Positions 16,841 through 25,781 of a stretch of 25,781 nt of DNA are shown one piece after another (positions within the stretch are counted from its first letter, which is position 1; each line of letters opens with the position of its first letter). Source of the DNA: Ministeria vibrans ATCC 50519 (Eukaryota > Opisthokonta > Filasterea); the NCBI GenBank assembly GCA_943704425.1, contig CALSCP010001993.1:61996-87776 (forward strand), given 5' to 3'. Made by a program: the position numbers and the translations under genes. Below the pieces are notes generated by a model that was not told where the DNA came from, did no database searches, and worked only from the letters and a program-made list of their open reading frames with translations.

Positions 16841-19800
16841 ATGAGCGACGGGGTTGTGTTCTTTCGGCCCCTGTCGCCGTCGGCGTCGACGCGCGGCGAT
16901 GACAAAAAAAGCGAGATGGGAATTTTTGGACGATTCTTCGCGTCGAGCAGCAGCAGCAGTGCAGCGGCCGCCCCAGCGCCTGCCAAGACGACCCACGCGT
17001 CACAGACATTCCAGGACATTGTCAACACGGCCAAGCGGCCCCCTGCAACCAGTGCACAGCCGGAGAGTCGTCGTAAAACGGCAACGGTGACGGGCGCCTC
17101 TGCAGCCGTTTCGTCGGCCCCTTCCCCTATTTTCTATCCGAGCGGCAAACGCCGCCGGGAGCTCACCGCCGCCGGCTACAGCAACACCAGTGGCAACAGC
17201 GACAACAGTTTTGGCTATGACGATGGCGAGCACTCGCCGTCGTCGCCTCAGGGCGGCCTACTCTCGCGGCAGAGTAGCAGTGCCGGAGTGGTCATGGCGG
17301 CGTCGGCGGAGGCGCGAACTTCATCTGTGTTTGCACATGCCGACGGCGACGAGGATCATTACGGTGGCGGCACGCCCGACGCTGACTCGGCCTCGGTGAA
17401 CATCAGCGAAATGGGCAGTCTCAGTCAGTTGTCATCGTCGTTTCGCAATCCCCCTCCTGTCCAGCAACACCGCACGCTCACATCGGTGTTGCGTCGCATG
17501 AAAACGGTCAGCGGTGGTGGCGATCAACAACAATTTTGGATGCCAGACGACAATGCCAAGGCGTGCTACGAGTGCGGCGCCGCCTTCCACACCTTTCGCC
17601 GTCGACACCACTGTCGCGTGTGCGGGCAAATCTTCTGTGCCAAATGTGCCTCACAATTCATTCCAGGCGACCTGATTGGCTCGTCGGCAAGCGTTCGCGC
17701 CTGCGCCTACTGCGTTCGCGTCGTCGAAGAGTACTCACATACCTTTGCTGACAACGCCATCTCCCTGCTCGATCACGAGCCATCCTCGTCGCTTGCCCAG
17801 CCCAGCAGCGGTAGCAGCGGCAGTCACGCCCTCCCCGCACCCTCTCCAACGCCACCCATCACGCCAACGCCGTCAACCGCCTCTCAATTTCCCACCACAA
17901 CTAGCCCGCTGTCGTTGTCGTCCGCCAATACCAATGCAGTCGACGCCACCTCTCCCGTCGGCGGCGGCGGTGCCAACATGGTCTCGCCCGTGCGCACTTC
18001 GGCAGTTGGGTATCAGACCGCCCACTTGTTTGGTGAACGACGTCAGTCTGCCCGTCTTGAACGCCCCCAGTCCTTCAAGTCGGCCAGCACCATTGCTCAA
18101 CAGATTCAACTCGCGCAACAAATGCAACAACAACAACAGTGGGGCCAGGAACCTTTGTCGTCGCCTCAGCAGCACTTCTCGCCCGGTCAAGCGCAACAAC
18201 CACAATCACAACAGCAGTCGCAGATGGGACACTCGCAATCGCTAATGAGCGTCTCGTCCCTTCCCAAGGGCCGTCGAAGTGTTCCCACACCGCAATCACC
18301 AGGTGCGCCTCAGTCTGGCGCACAAGACGCTCTCTCGTCGTCCGCCACCAATGTCGTCAATCCTCCCCTGTCGTCTTCCGTCTCCTCCAATATTGCATCC
18401 AAATCTGCAGTTCGCTCGTCACGTCCCCTCATCTCACGCGGCTTCTCCGGCCTCTTTCGTGCTACTTCGGATTTCAGCGACGACGAAGACGACGCCATTG
18501 GCGAGGAGCTGCGCGAATGCTACATGGCCGTTGCCGCCGAGATCCACACGCGTCTTGTCTCGGTCGATTCGGGTTTGGAGGTGAAAAATCATCGATACCG
18601 CTTTCGAAACTACCCCGACACGCTGGTCGCGAGCGAATTGGTCACCTGGCTTGAAGAGAACTCGTACGCAAATGTGCGCGATGACGCACGTGCCATGGGC
18701 CAGATGCTGCTCGACGACCGTCGCATCGAGTCGGTTGTCAGTGGCACCATGACCTTCCGTGATGAGTACCAGCTCTTTCGTGTGCGCAGTCGCACCACGG
18801 CTGCCGCTGCGGCTGCTGCGGCCGCGGCTGCCGCAGTTGCTTCGCTGGGCACCGACCAGCAGAGTCACACGTCTGCGGCTGCGTTTGCCTCCACTGCGCC
18901 ATCATCCTCGAAGACCCAACAATCGCCTTCCTTGACCAGTACCATAGACAGCATTGCGAACACCAAGGGAGGCGGCGCTGCCGGTAGCGTGCACGGTGCA
19001 CCCAACCCACTCTCTCTCTCGCCGACAGCCACTCGTGCTGCTGCTGCGGCCAAGGGCAACACAGGTGCCACTCAGTCGCTTCCTATTGGTTCCAACACCG
19101 CTGCGCCATCGTCCTCATCGTCATCCGGAGTTGGCGGAACGTCGCGCCGTCCATTGCGCAGCCAGCGCAGCCTCTCAGGACGCGGTCCTGAGGCGGGCGT
19201 CGACGAGGGTGTTGTCGATGACGACGAGGATGTCGTCGATGACGACGACGAACTCTTGCCCAACTGGTTCCGTCAACTGTCACCCGACGTGAGCCAACAG
19301 CAGCAAGCCTTGCAACAGCAACAGCAATATCAACATCAACATCAACAGCACCAGCTGTCACAAGCACAACAACATCAGCAACAATTGCAAAAGCAATCAT
19401 TCTCGGCTCAGCAACAGCAACAGGCGGTGGGTGGGCTCGCCGAAGAGTCTCACTTCAACTCCACCAAGGCACAGTTGTTGCGTGGCAAGACACTGGAGCA
19501 ACGTAGCAGTGTCATTGCTCCCTCTGTCACCCCCTTGTCGGCGGTTGCATTGGCCACCAAAACGTCGGGCCCGCGGCTTCGACGCAACGCCAATTCATAC
19601 GACAACATTTTACTCGCAGACGAGTCGACGCGTGACGACGCCTCGAGCATTTTACGACGCATCACGGCCGATTCTCGTACGTCACCGTCGGCGGGCACGG
19701 GTACGTTGGGTGTGCGCGCGGATGTACGCAATCGAAGCAAGTCGACGGGTTCGTCGTTGCCGTCAGCTCACAATTTGATGTCCCTTCACGACAACCGAGA

Positions 19801-22800
19801 TGCGCTGCAGACTGAAGAAGATGATGACGATGCGTTGTCGATGAATGCTAATGCGTCCATGGCACCGTCAAGTGGCGCTGACGATTTACCGCTACCAACT
19901 GCATCGTCGGTCAGCGCCGCGCCCGTTCTGCAGACCGTCATGCATCTCACAGAGACGGGCGTATTTCAGCAGCTTGCTGTCGGCGAGTGGTTGCCCATTG
20001 ATGGCTCGGTCTTTTACGAGGCGCCTCCGTCGACTAGCCATTGTCCTGCTGTGGATCATGCCAAACTCGACACTACCTATTGTGAGTTTCGCGACATTTT
20101 TCACGAGTATATGTGTCGACTGGCGCGTCAGATTCTCCTTGTGAGCGGCGTGCGCGAGTCCGCTTGGCTTGACACGGTTGTGCGCTTGGCACGTCACATT
20201 GGCGAGACCCTCATGCCAGACGTGCGTCATGGCGACGCCATGGATGTGCGGCGCTACATCAAATTCAAGAAGGTGCGCGGTGACGTCTCGCCCGAATCGA
20301 GTTTCCCCATTTCGGGATTTGCCTTCACCGGCGACCTCGTTGACCGACGTATGCCTCGCTACATTGAGTATCCGCGCGTGCTCATTCTGCGTTTTGCCCT
20401 CGAGTACCTCAGTCATCGCATGCAATCGACCATCTCCAACTTTGACGTGCTGTTGCTGCAGGAGCGTGAGTACCTTCGTCTGATGGTCGCCAAGATTGCG
20501 GCGCTCAAACCCAACGTGGTGCTTGTGGAGAAGTCGGTGGCTCGCATTGCACAAGAGTACTTTCTGGAGGAGGGAATTTCGCTTGCGATCAACCTCAAGA
20601 GCAGCGTACTTGATGCGGTTGCACGGTGCACCGGTGCCGATCAGCTGGGCTCGCTCAACATGCTCAACTTTGACCCGAAGCTCGGCTCGTGCGGCCTCTT
20701 TCGCCTGCAGACATACGTCCACGATGTCGTCACGAATGCCCACAAGACAGTGGTGAGTTTTGAAGAGTGTCCTCCCGAACGCCTTTGCACCATCATTCTC
20801 CGTGGCAACTCCGACTTGGATTTGATGCGTGTCAAGCGTGTCATCTCGTTTGCTTCGTTTGTCTCCTTCTCGCTCAACCTCGAGGCTTCCGCTCTGACCG
20901 ACTTTACCGTGCGCCCCACTCCCCTCCCACCGGCAACCACTCCGCAGTTACCCGTGCCGCCCGCGTACGACTTGCCGGCTGCCGATCGGTTTACCGCTGT
21001 CTTTACCAGTCTCCTTTTGCTGGGCTCGCCTTCCACACGCATTTCCGTGCCTTTTGTGTACTCGCCGGAGGGGCGCCTGAACAAGACGCGTCGTCTCCTT
21101 CCCGAGGTCATTTTTTATTCGCAGTTTCTTTTGCGCGCCTATGTGAATCGCTACGTATCGGTGAAGCGAGATTTGGACGCGCGACTCGCCGCGGGCGAGC
21201 TTGACGCTACCGAGATGGCCTTTCAGCTTAACTCCATCATGGCGTTGCCAATGGCCATGCTGAAGAAGGGCACCATCTCGCTGCGGTCGTTGCTCATCAA
21301 GCGACGTCTCTTGTTGCCGCAAGAGAAGGAACTGGTGCGTCTCGTGTGTCGCACGGAACTCTCGCGCCAGCAGCGCATTGCCCGACAACTTACCGACGAA
21401 CCTATCGCCGACTATCCATACGGTGCGTCGTCCAAGGCGGCCGCCCAGGCTCTCATTGATCTGCAGCAGTACCTTATTGCCGAGGGCGTTGCCGAACGAC
21501 CTGTCACCACACCTGCGCCCGCCTCGGTGCTTTTATCGCCCCCTACGGAGCGACGTAGCAAAAAGCACGATGCATCGACCACGAACGCGACCAGTACCTC
21601 GACATCAGACGTGAGTGCAGGTGTCAGCGAGGGCCAAGCGAAAATGACGTCAACGTCAGCTAAGACGACCGCATCCGCATCCGTGATCCTCACACCCTCG
21701 TCTACATCAGCAGCAGCAGCAGGGACGGGTGTGACGACCACAGTCACAGCGGCGGCATCAGTCGTACCCGGTAGCAAGACAGCAGCCGCTGTCGGTCGAC
21801 CACCAGAGGCACTAGAGCCGCATCGTCATCAGCACATGACAGTCCTTTTTTGCTCGTGGGGCAGTCTGGCGCCCAAACCGTGTGTACACCCGCACTCGGT
21901 TGAGATGCAATTTTACGGCGAGAACGACATGACCATTGGCGAGTACCTCGAGCTGTGTTGGTTCGGCAGCGGCTTTGTGTGTCCCGACCGCGCGTGCAAG
22001 CTGTCGATTCTTGAACACAAACAGTCGTATGTCCACGCGGGCGGTCGTCTGCTGGTGAGCATGGAGGTGTCGCCCGTTGCGTCGCCCATGAACACTATTT
22101 TCACATGGGCGTCGTGTTTGGTGCACGGTTGTGTGACACCTGCTGTCCAGGTGGGCAGTGAAACGTGGAACCTAAGCCTGGCCAAGTTTCTCGAACAGAT
22201 CTGGTACACCGAGCATGTGTGTGCCATGATCGACAAGTGTCCACCCTCTGCCGGCTGTTCTCTTCAGAGTCACGCGCGTCACTTTGCGTGTGGCAATCTT
22301 GTTGTCAAGTTTGTGTACGAGCCCATTCGATTGCTCGAGGTTTCCGTGCCTACCGTCAACATTGTGTACTCGGAGGAGTCAGCGGACTTTGAGGTGGACG
22401 TCACAGCTTTTGAGCATGCCGCTGCCAATCTATTTGATGCCGCTCGCTGCAAATACGAGCTTTTTCTCATTCTCGCCGACAACGAGTCGCCCACCACAGC
22501 AGCAACGTCATCCTCGACAACTGCCTCGACACACAGCGTGCACAGTCCGGCACCGCCCGTCGGCACGCCCTCTTCGATACCGTCTACACCACAGTTTCCT
22601 CGAAGCGGTTTGCACGTCGACGGCATGCATCTGGGCGTGTCAACCAACACCGCCTCGACCCCTTCCTTGTCACCGTCGCCGTCGGTGTCGTCGACATCAC
22701 TTGTCCACGAGGATTCGGTGTTTTCAACGACTTCAGTGTCGTCCTCGGCGGGTTGGTCCATGCGTGCGGATGATTCGGGACGCTCGTCGTCGCGTCCATC

Positions 22801-25534
22801 CTCGTCGTCGACCATCACCCATGAGAAATCGGCTGGGGGCATTGTTGAGACGGATCCCACTACACCAAAGGTGGTGCCTGCGGGCGGTGAGTCGGATGCC
22901 GGCGAGACGATGACACCGAAGACACGTTCGGGCAGCACGTCGGCCAGTGTGGCGGCGGTCTTGTCGGTGACTGCCACGCCGAATGCCAGCAAGACGGGCA
23001 GCGGTGCAGTGGTGCACTTTAGCGATCTCGCATGGCACCGACTGCGCGAGTTGGACACAGCAGAGCGCGCGCTGGGCGAAGAAACGCTGCGGGTGCGCGG
23101 TCTAGTGGAGAGCATGCGCGACGACACCAAGCGTCGCGTGTTTGAAGAGCAGTTGTGCATTGTCGAGGAGATTCGAACTCTCTACTTTGTACTGATGGAC
23201 CTGGTGCACACGGTCAATGTCGAGTTGCGTGAAGTGGCCGGTCTCTACTCGCTCGAGCGCCACCGTCGCTCGGGAGATGAGAAGTCGGCCAATATAAAAG
23301 CTGCGACGGCTGCCGCACACTCACAACTGATCCCCACGACGACGACAACATCGACGACGACAACATCGACGACGACAACATCGACGACGACACCGGGAAC
23401 GCCCACGACAACCTTGCATTCACCGCCGTCCTTTACGGAGGCCACAGCCGGCGCCAGTTTTGCTGCGCCTTCCTTTGGCGACGACCATTACAGCGCAGCG
23501 GCCGCGGCGGCGGCTGCCGTTGTGGCTGTGTCCCCCAACGACACTGCTCCGTCGACTCCGTTGAATGTCTTGTCGAGTGCGGGGACAATTGGGGGCGGAG
23601 CGACACCGACGTTTGGACAGATGTCATCGATGAGCACGCAGAATGTGCGTGCGAGTTTGGACGTGGCATTGATGATTGCCAACTCTTCCAGCAGTGGCAT
23701 GTCGATGGACACTTCTTCTAGTGCAGGGGTCTCCTCTTCAACTACCGGTGGTGGTGGTGGTGGTGGTGGTGGTGGTGGTGGTGGTGGTGGCTCGCGTCTG
23801 CTCAAAGTGCTCAACCGACTCAAGTTGCGTCGTCTGCGAGGACCGGCACACGACAAGTGGAGTCTGGCGCGCACCGACGATAGTGACAAGGTGTATGCGC
23901 GCGCATCCAAGGACGCACAGACCGAACTGCGACGACGTGTGGACAAGATTAATGCGGCAGGCGGCGCCGCGCTGTATTTTTTGAACGAACCAGACGCGCT
24001 CTCTGGCGGTCGTGCCCCTGAAGGATCGGCTGTGGCGCTGATCCGCGAGCGTCGGCGAGAGCTTCTCACGCGCTACACAGCCCACCTGCCACCATCGGCG
24101 CTGGCACAGCAGCTCACGCTTCTCGAGTATCCCTTCCCGCCCACGGTCCACCTGTTTCCGTCTGGCAAGGTGAATGAGGCCGAAGAGAGCACAATTGTTG
24201 CGTGTGCGCTTTCCTCCGACGAATACCGCGCCTTTTTGCGTGCGGCCTCCACAGCAACCGCGGCAGCGACGTCATCCAATGCAGCGGCAAGTACGAGTGC
24301 AACTGCGACGACAACGACTGCTTCGTCGCCCGCACTGTCTCGCTCCGCTTCCATCTCGTCCCATGCCGAACACACAACGACGCAACACGCGCGATCCCAC
24401 TCGTCCACGTACGCTAACACACACGTTCCCCAACAACATCAGCAACAAGCAGCACCTGCACCGCCATCATCCTCGTCATCATCAACCACACCACCAACCG
24501 CAGCAACAACGAATCAGGCAGCTCCGCCCACAGCGACTTCCTCCTCCACCGACGCTCCTCAGGCGCCACAGGACGACTCACTGGTACCCACAGCGGGCAC
24601 AACTGAATCTCTCCATTTCCATTTCCAATTCAACAACGAGACCACCAAATTCTACTGCAAGGCCTACTTTGCGCACAGCTTCAACCGTCTTCGTCGTAGT
24701 ATTCTTGAAAACGTAAGACACCTTTACAACATTAATAATTAGTATTGTTTTTTTTTTTTTTTTTTTTTTTTTTGGAAACACACGAACGTGAATAAATGAA
24801 AAAATGAAATGAAAATGCAATTAATAGGGCGACGAGGCGTTTGTGCTGTCGCTGCAGCACTGTCTTGAGTGGAAGGCGTCGGGAGGTGCATCGGGCTCGG
24901 CCTTCAGCAAGACGTCCGACGACCGCTTTGTTATTAAACAAATGGGACGGATGGAAGCGAGCTCCTTCATTGACTTTGCGCCCTTCTATTTTGCGTACAT
25001 GGATGCAGTTCTTGCGCACAAGGTCAGTATACGCACACACACCTCCACACACGTCCACACACTAAGTGCATGCACTAAGCAAACCCGCCTATACTACACT
25101 CACACACCAAGCACACACACTAAGCGCACTCACTCGAGTCGTACCCATTTTGTGTGTTCACACTTTTCTCTATGTATGTCTGTATGTATATTTGCGTGTG
25201 TGGCTTTGGTCGTTTTAGCGTCCCTCTGTGCTTGCAAAGATTGTTGGGGTGTTCCGCATTGGGTTCAAGAACAGCGTGACGGGCAACTCCACAAAACAGG
25301 ATGTCATTGTGATGGAGAACCTTTTCTACAACAGAAAGATCAGTCGAGTAACACAAAATAATATTTTTTTCTCCTATTCTTTGTTCATGCATGTGTAGAT
25401 TAAATTGTCTCTGTTTCTCGTTTTTTTTTTCCTTTTTTTTCCTTCTTTTTTTTAGGTGTTTGATCTGAAGGGATCGATGCGAAACCGATTTGTGAAGGAA
25501 GGAGATGTGCTGTTGGACGAGAACTTTGTCAACA
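16841..25534 (+). CDS. PIKFYVE: PIKfyve/Fab1 phosphatidylinositol 3-phosphate 5-kinase (3' end beyond the window)
   Basis: Exons 16841-24712, 24828-25022, 25219-25347 and 25456-25534 join in phase 0. The next donor (GTACCG at 25535) follows ENFVN, and the window ends in that intron. Domain order matches PIKfyve: FYVE zinc finger (residues about 233-295; WMPD, RRRHHCRVCG) that binds PI3P on endosomes; DEP (about 565-650); TCP-1/GroEL-like domain (about 1138-1350); conserved Cys-rich region (about 1665-1835); and the start of the PIPK catalytic domain, with the ATP lysine in RFVIKQM and the DLKGSMRNR motif. By family it makes PI(3,5)P2 for endolysosomal traffic. The protein exceeds 2,750 residues, longer than human PIKfyve, because of low-complexity Gln, Ala, Ser, Thr and Gly insertions. 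The first coding exon is 7,872 bp without an intron. A second in-frame Met at 16916 is an alternative start. Confidence 0.93.
18797..18841 (+). repeat. Polyalanine tract in PIKfyve
   Basis: Thirteen consecutive Ala codons of mixed GCT/GCC/GCG/GCA use, plus one more Ala after a Val, lie just after the DEP domain. The mixed codons suggest selection on protein sequence or an old expansion, not recent slippage. Confidence 0.85.
19295..19430 (+). repeat. Gln/His-rich low-complexity region in PIKfyve
   Basis: Dense CAG/CAA/CAT codons give runs of Gln and His between the DEP and chaperonin-like domains. A shorter Gln block lies at about 18097-18236. It is probably a disordered linker. Confidence 0.85.
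23336..23392 (+). repeat. 15-bp tandem repeat encoding TTTTS units
   Basis: About three to four copies of a 15-bp unit (ACGACGACAACATCG) run in frame, giving a Thr/Ser-rich insertion after the Cys-rich region. Confidence 0.85.
23746..23790 (+). repeat. (GGT)n polyglycine tract in PIKfyve
   Basis: Fifteen Gly codons, nearly all GGT. The pure trinucleotide repeat indicates recent slippage and probable length polymorphism. It lies in the linker before the kinase domain. Confidence 0.9.
24748..24773. repeat. T26 tract in PIKfyve intron 1
   Basis: The tract lies within intron 24713-24827. Splicing around it restores the kinase domain in phase 0. Confidence 0.85.
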
Positions 25535-25551
25535 GTACCGAAACACACACA

Positions 25552-25592
<41 letters not shown>

Positions 25593-25732
25593 GACACCTA
25601 TATCTCACTTTGTTTCACACACACACACACTCTCTCTCTCTATCACTTTGTTTCGATTTCTCCTCTCTCTCTATCACGCTGTTTCTTTCTCCTCTCTCTC
25701 TATCACTTTGTTTCTCTATCACTATGTATCTT

Positions 25733-25781
<49 letters not shown>
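25535..25781. repeat. (CA)n and (CT)n microsatellites in PIKfyve intron 4
   Basis: A CA run (about 25543-25590), a second short CA run (25617-25630), CTCTATCACTTTGTTT-type repeats (about 25631-25735) and a pure CT run to the window end. The intron runs past the window. Confidence 0.85.

Noticed and set aside
22279-23160. Long - strand ORFs opposite PIKfyve (also at 19892-20743)
   Set aside because: They are shadows of a conserved + strand coding frame with no recognisable content.
25262-25272. B-box-like GGGTTCAAG sequence suggesting another tRNA
   Set aside because: It lies in the PIKfyve kinase exon (IGFKN) and no stems or A box surround it.

Overview
This is nuclear DNA from a compact, probably unicellular, eukaryote. 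Genes carry short GT-AG introns (about 50 to 235 bp) whose phases match when the exons are joined, intergenic gaps are 0.1 to 0.8 kb, and the coding DNA is GC-rich while introns and spacers are AT-rich. Dinucleotide repeats and very long A or T runs (26 to 44 bases) are common. A FYVE-DEP-chaperonin-like PIKfyve/Fab1 kinase, a nephrocystin-3-like STAND NTPase with many tyrosine and proline docking motifs, an ADCK2-type kinase and an iduronate-sulfatase relative fit a unicellular holozoan or similar heterotrophic protist. That placement is inference and I do not name a species.

Layout from left to right. (1) A six-exon JmjC/cupin oxygenase on + (22-2124). (2) A second JmjC protein on + of the MINA53/NO66 type (2237-4082). 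It begins in a small exon that encodes a signal peptide. (3) A spacer holding a circularly permuted tRNA-Arg(UCU) gene (4450-4559), whose 3' half precedes its 5' half and whose T-loop appears to hold a second, 28-nt intron. This is the most striking element of the window. (4) An iduronate-2-sulfatase-like secreted protein on + (4862-6621) that keeps the formylglycine motif but has lost several residues expected in the active site. (5) A tail-anchored TPR protein on - (9511-6960). (6) The N-terminal 430 codons of an ADCK2-like mitochondrial kinase on + (9695-10984). (7) A DUF4062-STAND-TPR protein on - (16482 to about 11045). Genes 6 and 7 converge, and both break off at a 33-base A tract (10987-11019). 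The kinase loses its catalytic half there and the TPR array its end. This is either an assembly mis-join or a real deletion. (8) A PIKfyve/Fab1 lipid kinase on + (16841 to beyond the window), with a 7.9-kb first coding exon rich in low-complexity repeats.

The genes look like an ordinary eukaryotic neighbourhood, not a functional cluster. Genes 5/6 and 7/8 are divergent pairs sharing promoter regions of 183 and about 360 bp. I saw no rRNA, CRISPR array or recognisable transposon.
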